A stretch of 64,000 nucleotides of DNA from Kluyvera sichuanensis. Lineage in GTDB: Bacteria > Pseudomonadota > Gammaproteobacteria > Enterobacterales > Enterobacteriaceae. The stretch lies in the NCBI RefSeq assembly GCF_014218705.1, contig NZ_JABBJF010000002.1:62001-126000 (forward strand), written 5' to 3'. The notes under the pieces were generated by a model. That model had not been told where the DNA came from, made no database searches, and worked only from the letters and a program-made list of their open reading frames with translations. Both the position numbers and the translations under genes were made by a program. Positions within the stretch are counted from its first letter, which is position 1; each line of letters opens with the position of its first letter. Of this stretch, positions 37,208 through 45,731 are shown in pieces.

Positions 37208-38431
37208 TCAGTTCCAGTCGTGACGCGCCGGGCGCTTGCCGTTCAACACCCAGTTGCCCAGCAGGTGATACTTCCAGCGCACCGGATCATGCAGCGTATG
37301 CACGCGTCCGTTACGCCAGTGGCGGTCGTAGTTGTAGCGAGGGTGCGTCGAGCGGGTGCCTCCCAACTCAAACAGCCGCGAGGCGGCCTCAAGCGCGGCT
37401 TCGGTGGTGAAAATCTTGGCACGCGCCACGGCAATCGATGCCAGTGCCACCGTCTCCTCCGAGAGGTCATGTTTATAGCGATCCAGCACCTTACCGGCCT
37501 GCTCCAGCAGCGCATCGGCGGCGGCCAGGCGACTATCGAGCGCGCCAATCTGGTAGACGGTCAGCGGGTCATCCCCCGCCCGTTCGACACCGGCATCAAT
37601 CCACGGTCGGGCAAACTGATTCACAAAGCTGACGGTATCGTTCAGCGCCGCGCGGGCGATCCCGGCATCTATGGCCGCGGTGGTCAACTGCGCAAACGGC
37701 CCGGCGAGCGTTGGCGTGTCGTAGGATTTCCAGGTCGGTATCAGGTTAAACGGCTCCACGTGAAGGTTTTCAGCCAGCACCGTGCCGCTTGAGGTGGTGC
37801 GTTGACCCAGGCACGCCCAGTCGTTTACCACCGTCAGCCCCTTTGTCCCGCGCGGTACAAAGGCCAGCTGCGCGTGTCCGTCATCGTCCAGTGCTAGCAC
37901 CCCGAGCCAATGGGCGTACAACGAACCGGTGCAGTAGCCTTTACGACCGTTTATCCGCAGGCCATCAGCGGTATGGCAAATCCGCGTCTGGATGTCCTGC
38001 ACCGTTTTGCCGCCGGTTTCCGACAGCGCGTTGGCAAAGCGATAGCCCTTCAGCGCCAGGTCAAAGAAATAGCGCTGCTGCTCTTCATCCCCCTGCAGGC
38101 GAATATCCTCAAGCAGGCAGTAGTGGTTCTGCGGAATTTGCCCCAGCGCAGGGTCAGCGGCGGAGATAATGGCAATCACCGCCGCGAGCGTCGCGGCCGA
38201 CACCTCTGCACCGCCAAAACGGCGCGGCACGGTGATGCCCCACAGCCCGCTATTGGAATAGGCATTAACCACCTCGGGCGGCACCACGCCGCTGAGGTCG
38301 CGCTCAGACGCGCCGGGCTGCAGAAAAGCGGCAATCTCGTGAGCGATGCTAATCGCCTCTTCATCGCGGGTAATAACGTGCGCATGGGGTGCCGCGCGGG
38401 TGTAGTCGGGGTTTATTTGCGTCTCTGACAT
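37208..38431 (-). CDS. SfnB-like acyl-CoA dehydrogenase-fold flavoprotein
   Basis: An acyl-CoA dehydrogenase-fold flavoprotein of 407 residues (ATG 38431), of the SfnB/DszC group linked to use of sulfones and other organosulfur compounds. Features are the N-terminal helical domain (GLWGITVPRRFGGAEVS), the flavin-domain stretch ALSETGGKTVQDIQTRI, and the C-terminal LFELGGTRSTHPRYNYDRHWRN, which matches FMN-dependent monooxygenases better than true dehydrogenases. It is first gene of the operon with the MetINQ-type transporter, which supports import and oxidation of an organosulfur substrate. The flavin reductase partner is not in view. Confidence 0.82.
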   Translation of the reverse strand: MSETQINPDYTRAAPHAHVITRDEEAISIAHEIAAFLQPGASERDLSGVVPPEVVNAYSNSGLWGITVPRRFGGAEVSAATLAAVIAIISAADPALGQIPQNHYCLLEDIRLQGDEEQQRYFFDLALKGYRFANALSETGGKTVQDIQTRICHTADGLRINGRKGYCTGSLYAHWLGVLALDDDGHAQLAFVPRGTKGLTVVNDWACLGQRTTSSGTVLAENLHVEPFNLIPTWKSYDTPTLAGPFAQLTTAAIDAGIARAALNDTVSFVNQFARPWIDAGVERAGDDPLTVYQIGALDSRLAAADALLEQAGKVLDRYKHDLSEETVALASIAVARAKIFTTEAALEAASRLFELGGTRSTHPRYNYDRHWRNGRVHTLHDPVRWKYHLLGNWVLNGKRPARHDWN

Positions 38432-38670
38432 AGCATGGTCTCGGGTGGTGTTATCAGCACGGTAAAAATGCAATATCTGATTGATATTCATGCATATCCC
38501 ATTAAGGAATGAATGATTGCATCTTTTAACTTTTAGGTTATATGTGTTGATAGCAATGTTTATGCCAGCTTTAACAGCCCCGTATTTCAGGCAGTTATGC
38601 TTAACCGCGAGTACCAGAGAGTGGGATTTGCAACACGCCGTTGCTGCTGCTGTTGTATTTGCAACAGGCA

Positions 38671-38700
38671 AAAATAACAAAGCCCGGTTTCCCGGGCTTT
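38671..38700 (-). terminator. Terminator of phoH
   Basis: Read leftward, AAGCCCGG-GAAA-CCGGGCTT (8-bp stem) is followed by TGTTATTTTTG. It lies 17 bases past the phoH stop. The remaining stretch to the SfnB-like start (38432-38670) is AT-rich and holds no gene I can support. Confidence 0.85.
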
Positions 38701-38716
38701 GCAGACGTTACAGCGG

Positions 38717-39508
38717 TTAGTAGTAGGCTTTCAGCGTGCGCTGGCAGAGCGCCGAGCGTACGCAGTCATCTTTGGTGAAGCGAACAATGCCTATCATCTC
38801 ATCTTCTTCAAAACGGGCCAGCGCATCGCTGAGCCCGGACTGAACGCCGCGCGGCAGGTCACACTGGGTGATGTCCCCATTCACGATAACCGTGACGTTC
38901 TCCCCGAGGCGGGTTAAAAACATCTTCATTTGCGCCGCGGTAACGTTCTGAGCCTCATCAAGAATCACCACCGCATTTTCAAATGTACGTCCGCGCATGT
39001 AGGCGAACGGCGCGATCTCTACCTTACCAATTTCCGGGCGCAGGCAATATTGCATAAAGGAGGCGCCCAGTCGTTTCACCAGCACGTCATAGACGGGGCG
39101 GAAGTAAGGGGCGAATTTCTCCGAGATGTCTCCGGGCAGGAACCCCAGGTCTTCATCGGCCTGAAGGACGGGACGCGTCACGATAATCTTATTCACATCC
39201 TTATGAATGAGCGCCTCCGCAGCTTTCGCTGCGCTGATCCAGGTCTTGCCGCAGCCCGCTTCGCCGGTAGCGAAGATCAGCTGCTTACTCTCGATAGCAT
39301 GCAGGTAGTGGGCCTGAGCGTCATTGCGGGCGGCAATCGGCGAGGTGTCGCGACTATCGCGCGCCATACCGATTGCTTCCACTCCACCACTCATTTGCAC
39401 AAGCGAGGTGACCGATTCTTCTTCACGTTGTTTGTGGCTGCGTGAGTCACGTCTCAGCACACGTTTTGCTTCGCGATGAGCTTTGATCACTGCTTTTTGT
39501 CTTCCCAT
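38717..39508 (-). CDS. phoH: PhoH, phosphate-starvation-inducible ATPase
   Basis: A cytoplasmic P-loop ATPase with RNA-helicase-like features, induced by phosphate starvation. From ATG 39508 (AAGGTG upstream) it has 262 residues. The ATPase motifs are FATGEAGCGKTWISAAKA (Walker A, near 82-99), IVTRPVLQADEDLGFLPGD, and Walker B VVILDEAQNVT, with a sensor in VIVNGDITQCDLPRG. The N-terminus is rich in Arg and Lys. An ERIC element sits immediately upstream, and a Pho box lies about 520 bases upstream. Confidence 0.94.
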   Translation of the reverse strand: MGRQKAVIKAHREAKRVLRRDSRSHKQREEESVTSLVQMSGGVEAIGMARDSRDTSPIAARNDAQAHYLHAIESKQLIFATGEAGCGKTWISAAKAAEALIHKDVNKIIVTRPVLQADEDLGFLPGDISEKFAPYFRPVYDVLVKRLGASFMQYCLRPEIGKVEIAPFAYMRGRTFENAVVILDEAQNVTAAQMKMFLTRLGENVTVIVNGDITQCDLPRGVQSGLSDALARFEEDEMIGIVRFTKDDCVRSALCQRTLKAYY

Positions 39509-39532
39509 GGATAGCACCTTGAGTTGTAGGTT

Positions 39533-39657
39533 TATACACTTCATCCTTCAAGCCGCCTCGGCGTTGGCTGCGCTCGCTCACCCCAGTCACTTACTTTAGT
39601 AAGCTCCTGGGGATTCACTCGCTTGCCGCCTTGATGCAACTTGAATGATTTCGTGTA
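39533..39657. repeat. ERIC element
   Basis: A 125-bp imperfect palindrome that carries both diagnostic ERIC cores, CGCTCACCCCAGTCACTTACT (39572-39592) and AGTAAGCTCCTGGGGATTCA (39598-39617). Its ends, TATACACTTCATCCTTCAAG and CTTGAATGATTTCGTGTA, are complementary. It lies 25 bases before the phoH start, within the expected phoH transcript. Confidence 0.95.
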
Positions 39658-39911
39658 TGCATCACACGCGCTGATATCAGCACGATTATGCGCACGAACG
39701 TCTGAGGTTTGGCTTCCTTGTAAGCCATAGCAACTGCCTGTCGAAATGACGAATACGCACGGCTACGCGCACCGCGCAATACGTCGGGAACAACGGGTTG
39801 AATTCGAATTGGATGAAAAATTGAAGTGACGAAATCGCTGCCGGAGAGAGGGCCTCCGCGCGGGATGGTGCGGGTTGAGGTTCTGCTTAGTCCAGTCAAG
39901 GACGCTACCAT
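39615..39911 (-). CDS. Uncertain 98-residue leader ORF upstream of phoH
   Basis: An open frame with a reasonable ribosome site (GGAG eight bases before ATG 39911), beginning MVASLTGLSRTSTRTIPRGG and rich in Arg and Ser. It lies between the Pho box and phoH, and its last 14 codons run through the ERIC element. I do not recognise the product. It could be a real small protein, a translated leader, or chance; the ERIC-encoded C-terminus argues against strong conservation. Confidence 0.3.
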   Translation of the reverse strand: MVASLTGLSRTSTRTIPRGGPLSGSDFVTSIFHPIRIQPVVPDVLRGARSRAYSSFRQAVAMAYKEAKPQTFVRIIVLISARVMHTRNHSSCIKAASE

Positions 39912-40026
39912 TCGCGATCTCCATAGTGAAACGGAAACTACCGCTATATTTATTATTACATCCAAATCAACAAAAGATGCAACATAATTTTTACATAAAT
40001 ATAACAATGGCTTTCAGAGATAGCAT

Positions 40027-40044
40027 CTGACATTTATGTGACAG
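40027..40044 (-). promoter_or_regulatory. Pho box (PhoB site) upstream of phoH
   Basis: On the bottom strand CTGTCACATAAATGTCAG matches two 7-bp direct repeats separated by 4 bases (consensus CTGTCAT-N4-CTGTCAT) at most positions. It points towards phoH, a known PhoB target. The promoter is about 500 bases from the phoH start, with a possible TATATT -10 region at about 39997-40002. Confidence 0.7.
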
Positions 40045-40116
40045 TTTTATATCAATCAGAGGGGAAATGAAAAAAAAGGACTGATTTTTGGCGATATTCT
40101 GAAGTTTAGGGGAAAT

Positions 40117-40239
40117 CCCGGGGTCGCTTGCGCTCGCCCGGGCTACAAATGCGCACTGCCGGATGGCGGCGCAAACACCTTATATGGGCTACAAATGCGT
40201 GCCTTACAATGTAGCCCGGCCAAGCGTAGCGCCGCCGGG
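40117..40239. repeat. Composite REP cluster (BIME-like)
   Basis: It contains a CCCGGGGTCGCTTGCGCTCG arm, a canonical enteric REP-like core (GCCGGATGGCGGCGCAAACA, about 40158) and a GTAGCCCGGCCAAGCGTAGC arm, three units between efeB and the phoH promoter. Confidence 0.85.
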
Positions 40240-40246
40240 ACTGCAC

Positions 40247-41521
40247 TCAGGCCTGCAACAGCGTGCTACCCAGATAGCTCTTATCCGATGCCACCCCCGG
40301 CAGCACAAAGAAATACCCGCCGCCAATCGGCTTCACGTACTCCTCGAGCGCTTCACCGTTCAGGCGTTTCTGCACCGTCAGGAACCCTTTTTCAAGGTCG
40401 TGCTGGTAGCAGACAAACAGCAGCCCCATATCCAGCTGGCCGGAGTTGGAAATGCCCAGCGAGTAGCTGTATCCCCGACGCATCATCAGGCTCGACTGGG
40501 TCTCTTTGGTCCGCGGGTTAGCCAGACGAATGTGGCTGTCCAGTGCAATCACATCGCCGTTCGGGTCGCGGGTGTAGTCCGGCGCATCGTGCTCGTTCTT
40601 CATGCCCAGCGGCGCGCCGCTGTGCTTGTCGCGCCCGAAAATCGTCTGCTGCTCCTTGAGCGGCGTACGATCCCAGGACTCAACGTGGAACTGAATAATG
40701 CGCACGGCCTGATACGAACCGCCCTTCGCCCACGCCGGTTCCCCCTGATCGCCGGTCACCCACACCACCTCGTCCATCAGCGGCTTATCGCGGCCGTCCG
40801 GGTTAGCCGTGCCGTCTTTAAAACCGAGCAGGTTGATTGGTGTCTCTTTCCCTTCGCTGCGCGCCGCGTGGTCGGAGATAAACCCTTCCCGCTTCCAGCG
40901 CACGCTGAGCAAGTCCGGCGTGTGCTTGATAATATCGCGCAGCGCGTGGATCACCGTGTCCTGCGTGTTGGCGCAAATCTGCAGCAGCAGGTCGCCGTGG
41001 CACAGGGCCGCATCCAGCGCATCGTTCGGGAAGCGCGTCATCTTCTGTAGTTTCTTCGGCGCTTTATCCGCAAGACCAAAACGGCTGTCGAACAGCGACT
41101 GGCCGACCGATACCGTCATGGTCAGGTTATCCGGGGCGATAAACGCACCGAGAATGCCGGAGTCCATCGGCGGCAAACGTGGATTCGGTGTATCCGGTGC
41201 CGGGCCACCTTTGGTGAGGAAGGCAATGCGGTCGGTCAGCAGACGGAACAGACGTTCAAGGTCTGCTTTATCCGCCGCCAGCACGTCAAATGCCACCAGC
41301 ATCATCGCGGCCTGCTGCGGCGTCAGTACGCCTGCCTGGTGCTCGCCGTAAAACGGCTGGATTTCCATCCGGCTATTGGTCGTCGGCGCCTCGCTGGCCT
41401 TCGCCGCGTGCGCCACTGGGCAACCGCCGGAAATTGCCAGCGCGCCTCCCAGCGCGCCGATCCCTTTTAATAAACGACGACGTGACGGTTCGTTCAGGTC
41501 GTCAGAGTGCTGCTTTGCCAT
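40247..41521 (-). CDS. efeB: EfeB, Tat-exported heme-dependent peroxidase
   Basis: A dye-decolourising-type peroxidase of the EfeUOB iron importer, thought to act in ferrous iron oxidation at low pH. The 424 residues begin with a Tat signal: twin arginine in [14 protein letters not shown] (near 12-25) then a weak hydrophobic stretch to AHAAKA. The DyP motif GxxDG appears as GFKDGTANP. It is last in efeU-efeO-efeB, 5 bases after efeO. Dependence on the Tat system is worth noting given the extra TatA/E-like gene at 7.1 kb. Confidence 0.95.
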   Translation of the reverse strand: MAKQHSDDLNEPSRRRLLKGIGALGGALAISGGCPVAHAAKASEAPTTNSRMEIQPFYGEHQAGVLTPQQAAMMLVAFDVLAADKADLERLFRLLTDRIAFLTKGGPAPDTPNPRLPPMDSGILGAFIAPDNLTMTVSVGQSLFDSRFGLADKAPKKLQKMTRFPNDALDAALCHGDLLLQICANTQDTVIHALRDIIKHTPDLLSVRWKREGFISDHAARSEGKETPINLLGFKDGTANPDGRDKPLMDEVVWVTGDQGEPAWAKGGSYQAVRIIQFHVESWDRTPLKEQQTIFGRDKHSGAPLGMKNEHDAPDYTRDPNGDVIALDSHIRLANPRTKETQSSLMMRRGYSYSLGISNSGQLDMGLLFVCYQHDLEKGFLTVQKRLNGEALEEYVKPIGGGYFFVLPGVASDKSYLGSTLLQA

Positions 41522-41526
41522 CTTGC

Positions 41527-42654
41527 TTAGTCCAGACCCAGGATCCCACGAAGCTGCGCCAGATCTTCCGCCAGAGTGGTGATCGGCCCTTTCAGCGCAT
41601 TGCGGTCCGCATCGGTCAGCTTGTCATAGGTTTCGAAGCCGTCTTTGGTGCGGTATTTGCTAAGAATGGTGTCCACTTTCTTGAAGTTAGCATCAACCTT
41701 CGCCAGCAGCGCGCTGTTCTCTTTCTGCAGTTGTGGACGCAGCAGGTCAACAATCTTCTGCGCGCCATCGATGTTAGCCTGGAAGTCCCACAGGTCAGTG
41801 TGGCTGTAACGATCTTCTTCGCCGCTGATTTTGCTCGCCGCCACTTCTTCAATCAGACCCGCTGCGCCACCTACCACTTTTGACGGTGGGAAAGCCAGCT
41901 CGGAGATACGTTTTTGCAGCTCCAGCACGTCGGTATTCAGTTGGTCGGCATAGTGCTCCATGCCTTTCACGCTGTTGTCGCCAAACAGCGCTTTTTCCAG
42001 ACGGTGGAAGCCGGTGAATTTCGGATCCGCCGCTTTCTGTTCGTAGTCGTCTTCACGGGCATCGATGCTACCGTCGAGGTCAGAGAACAGCTCGGCAATC
42101 GGTTCGATACGCTCGTAGTGCTGACGAGTAGAAGCGTACAGGGATTTCGCTTTAGCGATATCGCCCGCTTTCACCGCATCGGTAAAGGCTTTGGTGCCTT
42201 TCACCAGCTCAGCCGTTTCGGCGGTCACATACGCTTTATAGGCAGTAATGGCGTCGTTCAGGCCCAGCAGCGCGTTGGCTTTCGCCGCGTCTTTGGTCGC
42301 TTCGCCTTTGACGATCAGCTTGCCTTTCGGGTTGGTCAGCAGGCCGCAGGTCATGTCGTATTCGCCCGGCTGCAGGTTCGCGGTCATCTTCTGAGTGAAG
42401 CCCGGCGCGATGTTTTCACGCTCTTCCACCACCATGACCCCTTTCAGGATCTCCCACTCCAGCGCCTTCTGGCTGTGGTTCTGGATGATAAACTGGGTTT
42501 TACCGGCGTTCACCGTGATGGACATCGGTTCACACTGTTTGTCGTTTACCGTCACTTTAACCTGCGGAATATCGGCAGCCTGTGCCATAAACGCCGTAGA
42601 GAAGAGTGCTGCGATGCCCGTCTGCAACGCGCTGCGGCGGAAGTTCTTGGTCAT
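41527..42654 (-). CDS. efeO: EfeO, periplasmic iron-uptake protein
   Basis: A periplasmic partner of the EfeU permease. ATG at 42654 gives 375 residues, the E. coli length. A Sec signal ([21 protein letters not shown]) is followed by an N-terminal cupredoxin-like domain ([22 protein letters not shown] ... [21 protein letters not shown]) and a C-terminal M75 peptidase-like domain with the metal motif HRLEKALFG (HxxE). The in-frame extension to 42684 precedes the GGGATGG ribosome site and is rejected. Confidence 0.95.
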   Translation of the reverse strand: MTKNFRRSALQTGIAALFSTAFMAQAADIPQVKVTVNDKQCEPMSITVNAGKTQFIIQNHSQKALEWEILKGVMVVEERENIAPGFTQKMTANLQPGEYDMTCGLLTNPKGKLIVKGEATKDAAKANALLGLNDAITAYKAYVTAETAELVKGTKAFTDAVKAGDIAKAKSLYASTRQHYERIEPIAELFSDLDGSIDAREDDYEQKAADPKFTGFHRLEKALFGDNSVKGMEHYADQLNTDVLELQKRISELAFPPSKVVGGAAGLIEEVAASKISGEEDRYSHTDLWDFQANIDGAQKIVDLLRPQLQKENSALLAKVDANFKKVDTILSKYRTKDGFETYDKLTDADRNALKGPITTLAEDLAQLRGILGLD

Positions 42655-42703
42655 GGTCCATCCCTTTCGATAAGTAGTAGTCACTAAACAGCCGTTTTCT
42701 GCC

Positions 42704-43537
42704 TTATGGGGCGATACGTGATGTTGATGTAGCAGCGCGCGGCGGCCAGAAGAACAGCGCCAGTGCCGGAATCAGATACAGGAAATAGACCGCCACTTCG
42801 CTGACGCTCGGCGCTTCCTGATAACCAAAGATGCCTTCCAGCAGCGTGCCGAAAAGCGAGTGCGTGGTCAGCGTGCCGCTGAGGTCAAAGGCGACGTCCT
42901 GGAAAGCGTTCCATAGGCCCGCTTCGTGGAAGGCGCGAATCGCCCCAGCCGCCAGCCCAGCCGCGACCAGCAGAATAAACAGGCTCGTCCAGCGGAAGAA
43001 CACGCCGAGGTTGAGGCGAATACCTCCCCAGTAAAGCAGGAAGCCCAGCACCACGGCCGTTGCCAGACCCAGTATCGCCCCCAGCGGCGGCCAGATGCCG
43101 AGATCCTGCTGGAATGCTGCCAGCAGGAAGAAGACCGACTCCAGCCCTTCACGCGCCACGGCGAAAAAGACCATCATAATCAGCGCCCAGCCGTGGTTAT
43201 TGCCCTTTTGCAGCGCGTTATCCACCGCCTGCTCGAGCTGCTGTTTGACGTTGCGGGACACCTTACGCATCCAGAACACCATCCACGTCAGAATAACCAC
43301 CGCCACCACGGCCACCAGTCCTTCAAACAGCTCCTGCTCTTTTTGCGGGAACTCACCGGTAGTTTCGTTGATAAAGATGCCCAAACCTAAGCACAGCGCG
43401 GCGGCCAGAATCACGCCAATCCACATGACGCCAATCCAGCGACCGCGCTGCGTGCGCTTCAGATAGCTGGCAATCAGGCTGACAATCAGCGCTGCTTCCA
43501 ACCCTTCGCGCAGCATAATGAGAAAAGGCACAAACAT
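42704..43537 (-). CDS. efeU: EfeU, ferrous iron permease (intact)
   Basis: An FTR1/OFeT-family inner-membrane permease with seven helices. The 277 residues include two iron-binding REGLE motifs: [15 protein letters not shown] (about residues 9-20) and [13 protein letters not shown] (about 130-142). In E. coli K-12 this gene is broken by a frameshift; here the frame is continuous, so the EfeUOB importer should function. A Fur box lies 60 bases upstream. Confidence 0.96.
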   Translation of the reverse strand: MFVPFLIMLREGLEAALIVSLIASYLKRTQRGRWIGVMWIGVILAAALCLGLGIFINETTGEFPQKEQELFEGLVAVVAVVILTWMVFWMRKVSRNVKQQLEQAVDNALQKGNNHGWALIMMVFFAVAREGLESVFFLLAAFQQDLGIWPPLGAILGLATAVVLGFLLYWGGIRLNLGVFFRWTSLFILLVAAGLAAGAIRAFHEAGLWNAFQDVAFDLSGTLTTHSLFGTLLEGIFGYQEAPSVSEVAVYFLYLIPALALFFWPPRAATSTSRIAP

Positions 43538-43595
43538 GTGGACATCCTTAAATGTGTAACGCCGTCAACTTTTGCAAAGACAGGTAAATGTGAGT

Positions 43596-43614
43596 GATAG
43601 TGATTATCATTAAG
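43596..43614. promoter_or_regulatory. Fur box of efeUOB
   Basis: GATAGTGATTATCATTAAG matches the 19-bp Fur consensus GATAATGATAATCATTATC at 15 of 19 positions and contains a clear GATTATCATT core. It lies 59 bases upstream of the efeU start. Confidence 0.88.
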
Positions 43615-43708
43615 CCAAAAATAAACACAAGCGAAATGTGAGGGAAATAATGACGAGATGTAAAAAAATAGCGTCGATATAGTTGCGTGAGTTATCAAGC
43701 ACCGACAT

Positions 43709-43732
43709 AAAAAAGCCCGCAGTATTGCGGGC
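43709..43732 (-). terminator. Terminator of putP
   Basis: Read leftward, GCCCGC-AATACT-GCGGGC is followed by TTTTTT (A run at 43709-43714). It lies beyond the REP element at the putP 3' end and insulates efeUOB from putP transcription. Confidence 0.85.
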
Positions 43733-43742
43733 ATTTAGAAGG

Positions 43743-43824
43743 GTAGCCCGGCCGAGCCAAGCGACGCCGGGATCGTACACCGAGCTACCCTGGAACCGGT
43801 GCTACCGCACCTCGTCCGGGCTAC
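43743..43824. repeat. REP-like palindrome overlapping the putP 3' end
   Basis: A GTAGCCCGGCCGAGCCAAGC arm faces ACCGGTGCTACCGCACCTCG...GGGCTAC. The second arm (to 43824) includes the last 8 codons of putP, including the stop, so repeat DNA has become coding sequence. Confidence 0.85.
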
Positions 43825-45322
43825 TTAAGCGGGACGGCGGCGCAGAGTGATAATGCGCGTCTGCTTTCGCAAAACGCTCCTGCATGCTGGTCGACGGTGC
43901 TTTATCCAACAGGCTGAACAGGACGATACCGGCGCTGCCAAAGATAAAGCCAGGGATGATTTCATACAGCCCCAGCCAACCGAACTGCTTCCAGACGATT
44001 ACGGTAACAGCACCGATAATCATCCCCGCCAGCGCGCCGTTGCGAGTCATACGCGACCACATCACCGAGAACAGCACCACCGGGCCAAACGCGGCGCCGA
44101 AGCCTGCCCAGGCATAGCTCACCAGACCCAACACGCGGTTTTCCGGGTTTGCCGCCAGCGCGATAGCCACCAGCGCTACCACCAGCACCATAAAGCGCCC
44201 TACCCATACCAGCTCTTTCTGGCTGGCGTTTTTACGCAGGAACGCTTTGTACAAATCTTCGGTAATGGCACTTGAGCAGACCAGCAGCTGGCAGCTCAGG
44301 GTTGACATCACCGCCGCCAGAATAGCCGACAGCAGGATCCCGGCAATCCATGGGTTGAACAGAATCTGCGCCAGTTCGATAAACACACGCTCGGCGTTCT
44401 GGCTTACCGGCCCGGCCACCGACGGGTTGTTCTGGAAGTAGGCAATGCCGAAGAAGCCCACGGCAACCGCACCGGCCAGACACAGGATCATCCAGGTCAT
44501 GCTGATACGGCGGGCGTGCACAATGCTGTGGTGGGAATCGGCAGCCATAAAGCGCGCCAGAATATGCGGCTGACCGAAGTAGCCCAGACCCCAGCCCATC
44601 AGTGAAATGATGGCGACGAAGTTCAGCCCTTTGAGCATATCGACGTTCTCAATGCTCTTCTGTTTGATAACTTCCAGCGAGTCGCCCATGCCGCCGACCG
44701 CGAAGATAACAATCACCGGGGTAAGGATCAGCGCGAAAATCATCAGGCTGGCCTGCACGGTATCGGTCCAGCTTACTGCGAGGAAGCCACCGATAAAGGT
44801 GTAGAGGATGGTCGCTGCCGCCCCCGCCCACAGTGCGGTTTCGTAGCTCATGCCGAAGGTGCTTTCGAACAGACGCGCACCGGCAACAATCCCGGAAGCA
44901 CAGTAGATGGTGAAGAACAGCAGGATAACCAGCGCGGAGATAATACGCAGCACGCGGCTGTTATCTTCAAAGCGCCCGGTAAAGTAGTCCGGCAGCGTTA
45001 AGGCGTTATTGTTGGCCTCGGTGTGCACGCGCAAGCGCCCGGCTACCAGCTTCCAGTTAATCCACGCACCGACGGTCAGGCCGATGGCAATCCAACTTTC
45101 CGAGATACCGGAGATGAAGATGGCGCCCGGTAGGCCCATCAACAGCCAGCCGCTCATATCAGAGGCGCCGGCTGAAAGCGCAGTCACGAACGGGCCCAAG
45201 CTGCGGCCGCCGAGAATATAGTCATCGAAATTTTTGGTGTTGCGCCATGCAAAGAAGCCAATGAGGATCATGCCAAAAATATAAACAACAAAGGTCACCA
45301 GCATCGGTGTACTAATAGTCAT
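43802..45322 (-). CDS. putP: PutP, sodium/proline symporter
   Basis: An inner-membrane sodium-solute symporter importing proline for catabolism. From ATG 45322 (GGAG upstream) it has 506 residues and 13 predicted helices. The sodium- and proline-binding features of helix 2 (ALSAGASDMSGWLLMGLPG, Asp55 region) and the FIGGFLAVSWTDTVQASLM segment are intact. E. coli PutP is 502 residues ending ...PPSRLQES; here the end is PPSRLSSPDEVR, with the new residues encoded by a REP element. It is divergent from putA. Confidence 0.95.
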   Translation of the reverse strand: MTISTPMLVTFVVYIFGMILIGFFAWRNTKNFDDYILGGRSLGPFVTALSAGASDMSGWLLMGLPGAIFISGISESWIAIGLTVGAWINWKLVAGRLRVHTEANNNALTLPDYFTGRFEDNSRVLRIISALVILLFFTIYCASGIVAGARLFESTFGMSYETALWAGAAATILYTFIGGFLAVSWTDTVQASLMIFALILTPVIVIFAVGGMGDSLEVIKQKSIENVDMLKGLNFVAIISLMGWGLGYFGQPHILARFMAADSHHSIVHARRISMTWMILCLAGAVAVGFFGIAYFQNNPSVAGPVSQNAERVFIELAQILFNPWIAGILLSAILAAVMSTLSCQLLVCSSAITEDLYKAFLRKNASQKELVWVGRFMVLVVALVAIALAANPENRVLGLVSYAWAGFGAAFGPVVLFSVMWSRMTRNGALAGMIIGAVTVIVWKQFGWLGLYEIIPGFIFGSAGIVLFSLLDKAPSTSMQERFAKADAHYHSAPPSRLSSPDEVR

Positions 45323-45731
45323 TAAATTCTCCAGAATTATGCGTCGGCAATATCCCAATTTGCCGTCTTTATCATTGCCGGAACGGGGCAATCATTTGAA
45401 GCGACCGTATCCTGACGGAAGCGGAATTTTTTCACAAACGATTTAACACCGCATTTACATCGAATGCATTAGCCCGCTGATAGCATTTTCCTATAGGTTG
45501 CACTCCCTCACGCTTTTTACGGTTGCACCGATAATAACTGTTAAGTGGCGCATAAAATCAGCTCGCGATACCTATTTCCAGAGCCGCTTGCCATAAGTTT
45601 TACCATTAACAATTAATTCATTTTTAAGCCTGCAACGGCCGTCACATTTAACACGGTTGCACAAAGTTGCAACATGATAGATATTCCTGTTACGCAATTA
45701 CGATGACAACCGAGCAACAGGAGTAGATGGC
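45323..45731. promoter_or_regulatory. putP-putA control region with five GTTGCA operators
   Basis: This 409-base divergent spacer contains the PutA recognition hexamer GTTGCA at 45497-45502, 45522-45527, 45656-45661 and 45666-45671, and its complement TGCAAC at 45631-45636. E. coli PutA is known to repress both put genes by binding several GTTGCA sites in this region, so autoregulation by the RHH domain of PutA is expected. No gene is seen here. Confidence 0.85.

Larger units (their letters stand above)
39509..40246. other. phoH-efeB intergenic region
   Basis: A 738-base gap holding, from left to right: an ERIC element, an uncertain 98-codon leader ORF, an AT-rich promoter zone with a Pho box at 40027-40044, and a REP cluster at 40117-40239 next to the efeB end. 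Nothing else credible is seen. Confidence 0.7.
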
